Origin: Bhargavaea changchunensis
GTDB taxonomy: Bacteria > Bacillota > Bacilli > Bacillales_A > Planococcaceae
DNA: 64,000 nt
NCBI RefSeq assembly: GCF_042665595.1
Contig: NZ_JBHTCT010000035.1
Location: forward strand, 88,849-152,848
Reading direction: 5' to 3'
Position numbers and translations under genes: made by a program. Below are positions 26,080-34,389 of this stretch, in pieces (position 1 is the first letter of the stretch; the number at the start of each line of letters is the position of its first letter). The notes below the pieces were generated by a model. That model was given only the letters and a program-made list of their open reading frames with translations. It searched no databases and was not told where the DNA came from.

Positions 26080-26102
26080 CGGTGACATGGTATGAATAGA
26101 AT

Positions 26103-26367
26103 CGATTGGGTAGAGGCCGCAATCGCTTATGAGTAGCACACGTGAGTTGACAACGATGACCGTGCGTAAAAGGAAGCATTGCCGAAGTGGACCGGAGCAG
26201 TCAGTGAAGGTCCGCTGGGGCCATTCCGAACAGGGATGGCACTGTCATGCGGGAAGATCTGCATGGAGAGCTACAGATCGTACGTTGTAATGAGTTATTT
26301 CAACTGACGAACGTAGTGGACGGCCGGCTTCCCTTTGCGCCAACAGCGCAGGGTGCCGGCTGTTTTT
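26103..26367 (+). promoter_or_regulatory. Lysine (L-box) riboswitch with terminator
   Basis: The aptamer (26103-26280) shows the L-box conserved blocks: GTAGAGGCCGC, GAGTAGC, AAAGGAAGC followed by GCCGAAG, CTGGGGCCA, GATGGCACTGTCATGC, and GGAGAGCTAC closing P1 against GTAG at 26110-26113. The expression platform ends in a strong terminator, GCCGGC-TTCCCTTTGCGC pairing with GCGCAGGG-T-GCCGGC and then TTTTT (26323-26367). Lysine binding should favour termination and so repress the transporter gene downstream. It is the only gene control element between the promoter at 26051 and ATG 26417. Confidence 0.95.
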
Positions 26368-26416
26368 GCTTTTGCGGAAAAGCTTTTACCCCTTCAAAAA
26401 AAATGGAGGAATCAAA

Positions 26417-28012
26417 ATGTCAGGTACTATATTCTCGATCCTGCCGCCGATTATCGCCATCGTCATGGTACTGATCACGAAACGTGTACTTCTCTCACTC
26501 GGCACAGGTATTATTGCAGGGGCATTGATCGTGGCCTCATTCAGCCCGCTGGAATCGATCAAAGCGTTCTGGACGGCGCTTACGATCACTTTCTGGGACG
26601 GCGGCCTGAACACATATAACATTTTCATTATGCTGTTTGTCATCTTGCTTGGCGTTCTTACAGCATTTGTGAGCCTTTCCGGAGGGAGCCGTGCATTTGC
26701 AGAATGGGCAACAAAGCGTATCCGGACCCGGCGGGGGGCCAGATTGCTTCCGGTATTTCTCGGAATCCTGATTTTCGTCGATGATTACTTTAATGCTCTT
26801 GCCGTCGGACAGATTGCTCGTCCCGTTACGGATAGCCACAAGATTTCACGCGCCAAACTGGCATATTTCATCGACTCGACTTCGGCACCGATTTGTGCGA
26901 TTGCCCCGATCTCCAGTTGGGGTGCTTACCTGATCGGAGTCATCGGAACAATCCTGGCGGGTGCATCGGTTGTTTCTTATTCTGCGCTCGAGGCATTCCT
27001 GCTCATGATCCCGATGAACTTCTATGTACTCTCCACTCTGGTCTTTGTGCTCTTCGCGGCACTCACCAACTTTGACTTCGGGGAGATGCGCAAACATGAG
27101 CGCAGGGCGATTGAAAAAGGTGAATTGTTTGATCCGAATAAGGAAGTGCCGGGTGAACTCAAGGAAGAATTCCCTGTCCACAACAATGGCCGTGTCATCG
27201 ACCTTGTCCTGCCGATTGTCACACTCGTCGCCGTCACCTTTGGCACAATGATGCTGACGGGCTATCGGGGGAGCATGGCCGAATACGGCCGGGCGGATAT
27301 CTGGACCATCTTTGAGATGACCGATGTTCCACTGTCGCTTCTTGCGGGCGGACTTGCAGGTGTGGCGATTGCTTTTATTCTCTATATGACCCAGCCGGGC
27401 AAAGCGGATTATCAGAAGTCGCGCTTTATCCTCCCGGCATTCATCAGCGGAGTCAGGGCGATGATGCCGGCGGTATCCATCCTCGTTCTCGCATGGGCAC
27501 TTACGTATCTGATCGGTGAGCTTGAAACAGGTGCATTCCTCTCGCAAGTGGTGGAGAGCGCCAACATTCCAACTGAACTTCTGCCGGCAATCATGTTTAT
27601 CCTGGCAGGAATAATGGCCTTTTCTACAGGGACTTCCTGGGGCTCGTTCGGTATCCTCCTCCCGATTGCGGGTGAAATCATGCTGAATGCGGCGCCTGAG
27701 ATGCTGATTGCATCCCTTGCAGCCGTTCTTGGCGGTGCGGTGTTCGGAGACCACTGTTCACCGATATCTGATTCTACAATCATGTCTTCGACAGGGGCGG
27801 GTTCAAACCATATCGATCATGTTTCCACACAACTTCCGTATGCACTTGTAAGCGCAGTGTTTGCGGCAATCGGATATGTGGTGATGGGGTTAACAGGTTC
27901 TCTTGTTGCCGGCCTTGCAACTGTAGCGCTCCTTCTGGCAACGGTTATTGTCATTTGGATGATGAAAGGACGTACGGCAACTCCGGCTATGCATGGAAAT
28001 ACCGAGAACTGA
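26417..28012 (+). CDS. NhaC-family antiporter, predicted lysine transporter
   Basis: 531 residues from ATG 26417 with TGGAGGAATC upstream. About 12 helices; typical Na+/H+ antiporter NhaC-family motifs include FVDDYFNALAVGQIARPVTD and FGDHCSPISDSTIMSSTGAG. Most annotation would call it a Na+/H+ antiporter. However, it stands directly behind a lysine riboswitch, and comparative genomics (Rodionov and colleagues) assigned such L-box-controlled NhaC homologues to lysine transport (LysW). I therefore infer lysine uptake or exchange as the physiological role. Monocistronic, ends at a terminator. Confidence 0.9.
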   Translation: MSGTIFSILPPIIAIVMVLITKRVLLSLGTGIIAGALIVASFSPLESIKAFWTALTITFWDGGLNTYNIFIMLFVILLGVLTAFVSLSGGSRAFAEWATKRIRTRRGARLLPVFLGILIFVDDYFNALAVGQIARPVTDSHKISRAKLAYFIDSTSAPICAIAPISSWGAYLIGVIGTILAGASVVSYSALEAFLLMIPMNFYVLSTLVFVLFAALTNFDFGEMRKHERRAIEKGELFDPNKEVPGELKEEFPVHNNGRVIDLVLPIVTLVAVTFGTMMLTGYRGSMAEYGRADIWTIFEMTDVPLSLLAGGLAGVAIAFILYMTQPGKADYQKSRFILPAFISGVRAMMPAVSILVLAWALTYLIGELETGAFLSQVVESANIPTELLPAIMFILAGIMAFSTGTSWGSFGILLPIAGEIMLNAAPEMLIASLAAVLGGAVFGDHCSPISDSTIMSSTGAGSNHIDHVSTQLPYALVSAVFAAIGYVVMGLTGSLVAGLATVALLLATVIVIWMMKGRTATPAMHGNTEN

Positions 28013-28015
28013 GAC

Positions 28016-28045
28016 AAAAGACAGGGTAAAACCCTGTCTTTTGTT
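28016..28045 (+). terminator. Bidirectional terminator after the NhaC-family gene
   Basis: AAAAGACAGGGT/ACCCTGTCTTTT around AAA. Confidence 0.9.
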
Positions 28046-28080
28046 GTATCTTCAAAACTTGTCGAAAAAGAAAAAAGACT

Positions 28081-28109
28081 TTGACTTCATATTTGGGGGT
28101 CGTTATACT
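28081..28109 (+). promoter_or_regulatory. Sigma-A promoter of the NSS transporter
   Basis: TTGACT (28081-28086), 17-base spacer, TATACT (28104-28109). Confidence 0.8.
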
Positions 28110-28202
28110 TACAATAGAGTTAAAGAAGTCTGAATAAAATAAATCTTCCCGTTTATTAAAAATGTGGGGGATAACCGGGGAGAGACATCAAGGGGGATCA
28201 AT

Positions 28203-29732
28203 ATGGAACAGCGTTCACAATGGGGGACAAGGGCCGGCTTTATCTTGGCTGCGGTGGGGTCCGCAATCGGCCTGGGGAACATCTGGCGTTTTCCTTATGT
28301 CGCCTATGAAAATGGCGGCGGGGCATTTTTCATTCCGTATTTATTCGCGCTTCTTACTGCCGGAATCCCGATTCTGATCATGGAATTCACAATCGGGCAG
28401 AAGTACCGCGGATCGGCACCGCTTTCCTTCTTCAGGATGGAAGGGAAAAAGGCCGAATGGCTGGGATGGTGGGGAGTCTTTGTCGCATTCGTGATCTCCA
28501 CCTATTATTCGGTCATCATCGCATGGGCGATGAAATACACGGTGTATTCGTTTAACCTTCAGTGGGGAGATGACACCCAGGGCTTCCTGTTCGGTGATGT
28601 TCTGAACCTGGCTGATGTACCGGGACAGGTCGGCGGCTTTGTTCCGGGTGTGCTCATTCCGCATATTCTCGTATGGGTCATCGTTTTCGGAATTCTGTTC
28701 GCGGGGGTCAAGAAAGGGATTGAGCTCGCCAACCGGATCTTCATTCCGGCGCTCGTCATTGTCTTCCTGCTCATTGTCATCCGTGCCGTCACGCTTCCTG
28801 GCGCATTGACCGGGCTCGAAGCATTCTTCAAGCCGGACCTCAGCCAGCTGGCGAATGGAACCGTCTGGGTAGCCGCCTACGGCCATATCTTCTTCAGTCT
28901 CTCAATTGCTTTCGCGATCATGATCACTTACTCGAGCTATCTGCCAAGAAAATCTGATATTACCAACAACGCCTTCATCACAGGCTTTGCGAACTCCGGC
29001 TTTGAACTTCTCGCGGGGATCGGTGTCTTCGCCGCCCTGGGGTTCATGGCGGTGCAGAGCAACGTCCCGGTGGATGAGGTGGCAACTGCAGGAGTCGGGC
29101 TCGCCTTTGCGGTATTCCCGCAGATCATCAACGAGTTTCCGGGGATGAACGCACTGTTCGGCGTCCTGTTCTTCCTGTCTCTCGTTCTGGCAGGGCTTAC
29201 ATCGCTGATCTCCATTTGTGAGACGTATGTGGCAGGACTTTCCGAGAAGCTGGGCATTTCCAGGAATAAAGCGGTCATCTTTGGTGCTGGTCTTGCCTCA
29301 CTGATCTCGCTCCTGTTTACGACACGCGGGGGCCTTTACTTCCTCGATGTGGTCGACTATTTCATCAACCAGTTTGGCGTCGCCTTCATCGGTCTGGTCG
29401 AAGTCATCGCAGTGGCCTGGATTTTCCGCAAGCTTGACTTGTTCAAGGCGCATGCCGATCCGATGTCAGACATCCGCATCGGCGGCTGGTGGAAATTCTC
29501 TCTGATGTTCATCACGCCGATCGTCCTTGGCTACATGATGTTCGATCTGTTCCGGACGAACCTCGGGAAGCGGTTTGATGGAGAAACCGGCAACTATGAA
29601 GGATACTCGGATGCCTTCATCATGGGCGCGGGCTGGTCGGTGGCCATCGCCGCACTTGTCCTCGGCATCGTGTTCACCATGATCAAGTGGAACAGCCGCG
29701 CACTAGAACCATATGACAGAGACGAAACGTAA
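28203..29732 (+). CDS. Sodium-dependent NSS/SNF transporter (MetP-like)
   Basis: 509 residues from ATG 28203, with AGGGGGATC upstream. The first helix segment WGTRAGFILAAVGSAIGLGN and IWRFPYVAYENGGGAFFIPY are the Na+/substrate-binding core of the neurotransmitter:sodium symporter family. Twelve helices fit the longer class. It imports an amino acid with Na+. The directly following 34-residue MetS-like gene suggests the Corynebacterium MetPS arrangement, whose substrates are methionine and alanine; this is inference from context. Confidence 0.92.
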   Translation: MEQRSQWGTRAGFILAAVGSAIGLGNIWRFPYVAYENGGGAFFIPYLFALLTAGIPILIMEFTIGQKYRGSAPLSFFRMEGKKAEWLGWWGVFVAFVISTYYSVIIAWAMKYTVYSFNLQWGDDTQGFLFGDVLNLADVPGQVGGFVPGVLIPHILVWVIVFGILFAGVKKGIELANRIFIPALVIVFLLIVIRAVTLPGALTGLEAFFKPDLSQLANGTVWVAAYGHIFFSLSIAFAIMITYSSYLPRKSDITNNAFITGFANSGFELLAGIGVFAALGFMAVQSNVPVDEVATAGVGLAFAVFPQIINEFPGMNALFGVLFFLSLVLAGLTSLISICETYVAGLSEKLGISRNKAVIFGAGLASLISLLFTTRGGLYFLDVVDYFINQFGVAFIGLVEVIAVAWIFRKLDLFKAHADPMSDIRIGGWWKFSLMFITPIVLGYMMFDLFRTNLGKRFDGETGNYEGYSDAFIMGAGWSVAIAALVLGIVFTMIKWNSRALEPYDRDET

Positions 29733-29744
29733 GGGGGAAGGAAC

Positions 29745-29849
29745 ATGAGCGGATCCGCAATATTCATGATGATCCTCGGCATCCTGATCATTTGGGGAGG
29801 CCTGGCGGCAAGCATTGCAAATGCCGTCATCAAAGGGAAAAACCGCTAA
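29745..29849 (+). CDS. MetS-like small subunit of the NSS transporter
   Basis: A 34-residue protein: one hydrophobic helix (IFMMILGILIIWGGLAASI) and a basic tail ending KGKNR. GGGGGAAGGAAC lies directly before ATG 29745, and the gene starts 12 bases after the transporter stop. The form, size and position match the MetS family of small membrane subunits that Corynebacterium MetP needs for methionine/alanine uptake. Confidence 0.85.
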   Translation: MSGSAIFMMILGILIIWGGLAASIANAVIKGKNR

Positions 29850-29862
29850 GTGCCGATTATGG

Positions 29863-29890
29863 AAAGCGTCCTATTACGGGGCGCTTTTTT
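29863..29890 (+). terminator. Terminator after the MetS-like gene
   Basis: AAAGCGTCC/GGGGCGCTTT stem and T run. Confidence 0.85.
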
Positions 29891-30000
29891 GCATGGATGT
29901 CATCTGTTCCGAATTTTTGAGGCTGTTGTCCCGGCGTGTCCATTGTGTTACATTGACAATAGTGAGCATTTTCAATACAGAGAGAATGGAGCCGATGGCG

Positions 30001-30930
30001 ATGACATCTTGCAAGCCGGGAAACGAGCACATCCGAAAGCCGGATTGGCTTAAAATAAAGCTGAACACCAATGAGAACTATGTAGACCTTAAAAAGATGA
30101 TGCGCGAAAAAGGACTGCATACCGTCTGTGAAGAGGCGCGTTGCCCAAACATCCACGAATGCTGGGGTGAGCGCAGGACGGCTACATTCATGATCCTTGG
30201 TGCAGTCTGTACGAGAGCCTGCCGCTTCTGCGCGGTTAAAACGGGACTGCCGAATGAACTTGACCTGGCCGAGCCGGAGCGCGTAGCCGATTCAGTCGCC
30301 CTGATGAATCTCAAGCACGCCGTCATTACGATGGTGGCACGCGACGATCAGCGCGACGGAGGAGCAGGTGTGATGGCAGAAACCATCCGGGCCATTCGAC
30401 GCAAAAATCCGTTTACCACGGTGGAAGTACTGCCTTCCGACCTTGCAGGTGATTATGACAGCCTGAAGACTCTGATGGACGCCAAACCGGATATCCTGAA
30501 CCACAATATCGAGACAGTGCGCCGAATGACCAAACGTGTCCGCGCACGGGCAACCTACGATCGCTCCCTTGAGTTCCTTCGCCGGGCAAAGGAGATGCAG
30601 CCGGAAATTCCGACAAAGTCCTCCCTCATGGTAGGCCTCGGCGAGACATGGGAAGAAATCATTGAAACGATGGATGATCTCCGCGAGAATAATGTGGATA
30701 TCATGACTATCGGCCAGTATCTCCAGCCGACGAAAAAACATATTGCTGTTCAGAAATACTACACGCCGCAGGAATTTGGCGAGCTCCGCAAGATCGCCAT
30801 GACCAAAGGCTTCTCCCATTGCGAAGCCGGCCCTCTGGTTCGAAGCAGCTACCACGCGGATGAGCAGGTCAACGCAGCCGCCCGCGAACGACAGCGCCGC
30901 GGGGAAAGTGAACTGGCCGTCCAATCCTGA
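30001..30930 (+). CDS. lipA: Lipoyl synthase
   Basis: 309 residues from ATG 30001; GGAG at 29988-29991 is nine bases upstream. ATGs at 29986 and 29995 are in frame and cannot be excluded. Both cluster motifs are present: the auxiliary cluster cysteines in CEEARCPNIHECW and the radical-SAM CTRACRFC. DDQRDGGAG and the C-terminal GPLVRSSYHADEQ complete the family pattern. It inserts two sulfurs into octanoylated lipoyl domains; GcvH (7.3 kb) is a likely carrier, and SUF proteins would supply its clusters. Gene order lipA-yutD-yutE-yutF follows B. subtilis. Confidence 0.96.
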   Translation: MTSCKPGNEHIRKPDWLKIKLNTNENYVDLKKMMREKGLHTVCEEARCPNIHECWGERRTATFMILGAVCTRACRFCAVKTGLPNELDLAEPERVADSVALMNLKHAVITMVARDDQRDGGAGVMAETIRAIRRKNPFTTVEVLPSDLAGDYDSLKTLMDAKPDILNHNIETVRRMTKRVRARATYDRSLEFLRRAKEMQPEIPTKSSLMVGLGETWEEIIETMDDLRENNVDIMTIGQYLQPTKKHIAVQKYYTPQEFGELRKIAMTKGFSHCEAGPLVRSSYHADEQVNAAARERQRRGESELAVQS

Positions 30931-30944
30931 AAGAAGGAACGAAC

Positions 30945-31289
30945 ATGATCAAGATCGAAAATACCGAGTATGAAGTGGTCAGGGATTACCGGGACGCATT
31001 GCAGGAAGAAGCTCTTGAGTCCCGCTACAGCGACATCCTTACCAAATATGACTACATCGTCGGTGACTGGGGTTATGGCCAGCTCCGGCTTCGGGGCTTC
31101 TTCGACGATAAGAATCCGAAGGCGACCATTGCGACGAAAATCAGCACACTCGAGGACTATCTGTATGAGCACTGCAATTTCGGCTGTGCCTACTTTGTCC
31201 TTAAGAAAATTTCGAAGCCAAAAGGGAACTCTAAAAAACAGGGTGCCCAGCAAGAAATGGAACAGGATGACCCGCAAAACGGCGAATAA
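30945..31289 (+). CDS. yutD: YutD family protein
   Basis: 114 residues, AGAAGGAACGAAC before the ATG and 14 bases after lipA. The sequence IGDWGYGQLRLRGF-like core (IVGDWGYGQLRLRGFFDD) and DYLYEHCNFGCAYFVLKK are typical of YutD (DUF1027), a small protein conserved next to lipA in Bacillales with no known function. The last codons and stop lie in the ascending arm of a terminator hairpin. Confidence 0.9.
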   Translation: MIKIENTEYEVVRDYRDALQEEALESRYSDILTKYDYIVGDWGYGQLRLRGFFDDKNPKATIATKISTLEDYLYEHCNFGCAYFVLKKISKPKGNSKKQGAQQEMEQDDPQNGE

Positions 31290-31304
31290 GCCGTTGCGGG
31301 TTTT
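31271..31304 (+). terminator. Terminator overlapping the yutD stop codon
   Basis: CCCGCAAAACGGC pairs with GCCGTTGCGGG and is followed by TTTT. The yutD TAA (31287-31289) is in the loop, so translating ribosomes will occlude the hairpin. Confidence 0.75.
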
Positions 31305-31331
31305 CGTCTTGAACCGACAGGAGGAATCATC

Positions 31332-31784
31332 ATGTATTTTATCGACCGAAACAAAGTGGAACAGACCGCATCGCATATGGAGTATCTTTTCGAGGTGTAC
31401 GACAGCCGCTCTGATTGGACAAACAGTCCGGTAGGGAAGCTTGCGATGGAGCGCATCGCCCATAACCTGATTGAATCGGTAATCGACATCGGCAACACGC
31501 TGATCGACGGTTTCATCATGCGGGACCCGGGAAGCTATGAAGACATCATCGATATTCTCCTTGATGAGAAAGTAATTGAAGCGGATATGGAGGCACCCCT
31601 AAAAGAGATGGTGGGCCTGAGGAAAATGATTGTCCGTGAATTCATGGATGTCGACGCATCCGAGACTGAGCGTGTGCTCAACGAAACGATGCCGGCTCTC
31701 CGGCGTTTCCCGGACTCCACACGCCGCTACCTGGCCGAGGAACTCGGTCCGGTTTCCGCTTTTCTTCCGGAGGAAAATGAATGA
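31332..31784 (+). CDS. yutE: DUF86 / HepT-like protein (YutE)
   Basis: 150 residues; ACAGGAGGAATC upstream. All-helical: FIDRNKVEQTASHMEYLFEVY, then ERIAHNLIESVIDIGNTLIDG, then GLRKMIVREFMDVD. The RxxxxHxY motif of HepT toxins is not clear (here LRKMIVREFMDVD), and no MNT antitoxin gene is adjacent, so toxin activity is not supported. It precedes yutF with a four-base ATGA overlap, as in B. subtilis. Function unknown. Confidence 0.88.
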   Translation: MYFIDRNKVEQTASHMEYLFEVYDSRSDWTNSPVGKLAMERIAHNLIESVIDIGNTLIDGFIMRDPGSYEDIIDILLDEKVIEADMEAPLKEMVGLRKMIVREFMDVDASETERVLNETMPALRRFPDSTRRYLAEELGPVSAFLPEENE

Positions 31785-32548
31785 AGGAATACCGCGCCTG
31801 GTGCTTTGATCTTGACGGTACAGTCTACCGGGGAGATGTGCCGATTCCTGAAACAGTCCGTTTTATCAGGAGTCTTAGGGAGAAAGGGGCCGGCGTGTTT
31901 TTTGTAACCAACAACTCCGCGCTGACACCGGAGCGGCAGGCCGAAAAGCTGATGGGGATGGGCATAACAGCCGCTCCCGAAGAAATCATGACCTCCTCCG
32001 TGGCGACAGCTGACCATCTGCTGAAAAATCACGGCACCATTCCGGTCTACATGATCGGTGAAGAGGGACTGCGGTCGGCACTGACGTCTGCGGGACACCG
32101 GATTGTACGGGAAGCCCCGGATGCCGTAGTGGTCGGCATCGACCGTGAAATCACCTATGGCAAGCTGGCCGACGCTTCGCTTGCCGTCTCTGCGGGTTCA
32201 GCATTCGTCGCGACGAATAGCGATAAAGCGTATCCGACAGAACGGGGGCTGGTTCCCGGAAACGGTGCATTTGCCGGGCTGATCGAGCTCGCGACCGGAG
32301 TAAGTCCATTTTATATCGGCAAGCCGTCCGTCCCGATGCTGGAGGCGCTGGCCGATCGGCACGGGTTGGAAAAGGAAGAGATGATCATGGTCGGAGACAA
32401 TTACGAGACCGACATCGTGGCCGGTATCCGCTACGGCATCGATACAGTGCATGTGGATACCGGGGTGACACGTACGTCCGCCCTGTCAAACTACGGGGAA
32501 CAGCCGACCTATGCCCTGAAGACACTTGACGGATGGGGAGCAAACTGA
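31781..32548 (+). CDS. yutF: HAD-family sugar-phosphate phosphatase (YutF, NagD-like)
   Basis: 255 residues, NagD subfamily length. HAD motif I is CFDLDGTVYRGD, motif II FVTNNSA, lysine motif GKPSVPMLEALA, and motif IV MVGDNYETDIVAG. The cap domain between motifs II and III is type C2. These phosphatases act on nucleotides or sugar phosphates as housecleaning enzymes; the specific substrate is unknown. Ends just before a convergent terminator. Confidence 0.94.
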   Translation: MKEYRAWCFDLDGTVYRGDVPIPETVRFIRSLREKGAGVFFVTNNSALTPERQAEKLMGMGITAAPEEIMTSSVATADHLLKNHGTIPVYMIGEEGLRSALTSAGHRIVREAPDAVVVGIDREITYGKLADASLAVSAGSAFVATNSDKAYPTERGLVPGNGAFAGLIELATGVSPFYIGKPSVPMLEALADRHGLEKEEMIMVGDNYETDIVAGIRYGIDTVHVDTGVTRTSALSNYGEQPTYALKTLDGWGAN

Positions 32549-32581
32549 AAAGCGCAATGCCGGATGGGCATTGCGCTTTTT
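32547..32581 (+). terminator. Bidirectional terminator between yutF and yuzB
   Basis: AAAAGCGCAATGCC pairs with GGGCATTGCGCTTTTT. Serves yutF on plus and yuzB on minus. Confidence 0.93.
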
Positions 32582-32596
32582 CTATATGGGACTGCA

Positions 32597-32839
32597 TCAG
32601 AACAGCGGATTCTCTTCAATAAAACGGTAGATGTTTTCCTTTAGTTCATTCGGCGTCTCGCCCTCGACGATCTCTCCGTTGACGACCGCGTATAGCGATT
32701 CGGCACATTGCGAGCAGAAGCTGAGGCAGCCGTATTCGAGGACATCAAGATTCGGGTCCTGTTCAAGTTCCTCGAATGTTTTCTGTGAACCGCAGGCCAT
32801 GTTGCTCATGCAGAATTCTACGATCGGATTCACAAACAT
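32597..32839 (-). CDS. yuzB: YuzB family protein (DUF1450)
   Basis: 80 residues. Four cysteines, in VEFCMSNMACG and YGCLSFCSQC, resemble a 2Fe-2S thioredoxin-like ferredoxin fold, as expected for YuzB. It begins at ATG 32839 after GGAGAGGTG; GTG 32833 is an alternative that gives the commoner N-terminus NPIVEFC. Possible Fe-S or redox role among the neighbouring Fe-S and flavoprotein genes, but unproven. Divergent from the yutJ-like gene. Confidence 0.88.
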   Translation of the reverse strand: MFVNPIVEFCMSNMACGSQKTFEELEQDPNLDVLEYGCLSFCSQCAESLYAVVNGEIVEGETPNELKENIYRFIEENPLF

Positions 32840-32899
32840 TCACCTCTCCTACCCGGAAATCGTACTCTTTTTTCAACCGCCCGTCAATTAAACGGCTTA

Positions 32900-32928
32900 T
32901 TGTGAAACACCTCACATTCCGATATAAT
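32900..32928 (+). promoter_or_regulatory. Sigma-A promoter upstream of the YutJ-like gene
   Basis: TTGTGA (32900-32905), 17-base spacer, TATAAT (32923-32928). Confidence 0.75.
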
Positions 32929-32984
32929 GGCGATGGAACGCAAGAATATAGATCGAATATTGAACTTCATCAAAGGAGATTACC

Positions 32985-34052
32985 ATGAAGAAACTAGTCC
33001 TGTTAGGCGGCGGCTACGGTAATATGAGGATTCTGCTCCGCCTTCTGCCCAATCAAATTACTGATGACCGGGAAATCATCCTGATCGACCGGACGCCGTT
33101 TCATAGTCTGAAGACCGAATTCTACGCCCTGGCGGCAGGGACGGTCCCGGATGCGGAAGTCCGTGTCGATTTTCCTGAGCACGAACGTCTCAGGACAGTC
33201 ACCGCAGAGGTCGTCGACATCAACATGGATGAGAAGTGCGTTTATCTCGACAACGGCGACAGCATCCGTTATGACGATCTCGTCATCGGCCTCGGCTGCG
33301 ATGATAACTATCATGATGTGCCGGGTGCTGCGGAGTATACACACAGCATCCAGACCATCCGCAAGTCACGTGATACATACCGTGAGGTTCTGGGTCTGTC
33401 CGGGGGCGCGACGGTCGCCATCGTCGGTGCCGGCCTGAGCGGCATTGAAATCGCAAGTGAACTCCGTGAGAGCCGCCCGGACCTGAACATTAAACTGTTT
33501 GACCGAGGACCGCGGATTCTCCGTGACTTCCCGGAGCGTCTCAGCAATTATGTGCAACGCTGGTTTGATGACAACAATGTGGAAGTCATCAGCAACTCGA
33601 ACATTACAAAAGTGGAACCGCATCTGCTTTACAACCATGAAAATTCGATTCCGGCAGATGCAGTCGTATGGACCGCGGGGATCCGCCCTGTAGAAATCGT
33701 GCGCAACCTGGATGTCGAGAAAGCCGGAGGCGGCCGTGTCGTTCTTACGCCGCACCACAACATTCCTAATTACGAAAACGTCTATGTGGTGGGCGACTGC
33801 GCCGCGCTCCCTCACGCGCCAAGCGCCTATCTTGCCGAGGAGCAGGGCGAACAGATTGTCAAAGTGCTGAAAATGCGCTGGAACGGAGAGACCCTTCCGG
33901 AAAAAATGCCGGAGATCAAACTCCAGGGCATCGTCGGCTCGCTCGGCAAGAAAAAAGGCTTCGCCTTCCTCGCCGACCGCACCGTCACCGGCCGCATCGC
34001 GCGCCTGCTGAAGTCGGGCATCCTCTGGATGTACAAATGGCATAACGGCTAA
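32985..34052 (+). CDS. yutJ: NADH dehydrogenase-like flavoprotein (YutJ)
   Basis: 355 residues. FAD-binding LGGGYGNMRILLRLL at the N-terminus, NAD-binding VAIVGAGLSGIEIASEL near residue 145, and VYVVGDCAALPHAPSA near 265 place it in the type II NADH dehydrogenase superfamily. A C-terminal amphipathic/hydrophobic stretch (RIARLLKSGILWMYKW) may anchor it to the membrane. The electron acceptor is probably menaquinone, but YutJ proteins are not well studied. CAAAGGAGATTACC precedes the ATG. Confidence 0.9.
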   Translation: MKKLVLLGGGYGNMRILLRLLPNQITDDREIILIDRTPFHSLKTEFYALAAGTVPDAEVRVDFPEHERLRTVTAEVVDINMDEKCVYLDNGDSIRYDDLVIGLGCDDNYHDVPGAAEYTHSIQTIRKSRDTYREVLGLSGGATVAIVGAGLSGIEIASELRESRPDLNIKLFDRGPRILRDFPERLSNYVQRWFDDNNVEVISNSNITKVEPHLLYNHENSIPADAVVWTAGIRPVEIVRNLDVEKAGGGRVVLTPHHNIPNYENVYVVGDCAALPHAPSAYLAEEQGEQIVKVLKMRWNGETLPEKMPEIKLQGIVGSLGKKKGFAFLADRTVTGRIARLLKSGILWMYKWHNG

Positions 34053-34147
34053 TGAGGTAAGAAACCCTTGCTACATCAAGAGATTATGGGGCTCTAACCG
34101 GGGAGAAAACACCGAAAGCCACATTTCGGAAACATTCCGTTCACTTT

Positions 34148-34179
34148 GAGCGGCCACCCATTGGGTTGGCCGCTCTTTT
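34148..34179 (+). terminator. Terminator after the YutJ-like gene
   Basis: GAGCGGCCA/TGGCCGCTC stem (with CCCATTGGG-like inner loop) and TTTT. Confidence 0.85.
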
Positions 34180-34199
34180 GAACCATGTTCATCATTTCA

Positions 34200-34385
34200 C
34201 AGTACTAACAGTCACATTAGTAAGATGATCAAGGAACGCTTTATAATTATAGAAAAGAAATTGTTAGAGGAAGCAAGATAAAGATAGGCGTATAATGTGA
34301 TTTAAAACTGACGGCATAGAAGTCTAATAGAATACAACAACAGTCATAATTAATAAAATCAAGCTACATGAACGGATTGAAGCGA
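34200..34385. other. AT-rich intergenic stretch, no gene seen
   Basis: About 185 bases, clearly AT-richer than the surroundings, with no ribosome site or protein family. A TATAAT-like hexamer occurs (GCGTATAATG, ~34291-34300) but nothing downstream is coding. It leads into the multi-hairpin repeat. Confidence 0.5.
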
Positions 34386-34389
34386 AGGG

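Noticed and set aside
31332..31784. HepT toxin of a toxin-antitoxin pair
   Set aside because: No MNT-type partner gene, no clear RxxxxHxY motif, and position matches the conserved yutE between yutD and yutF.
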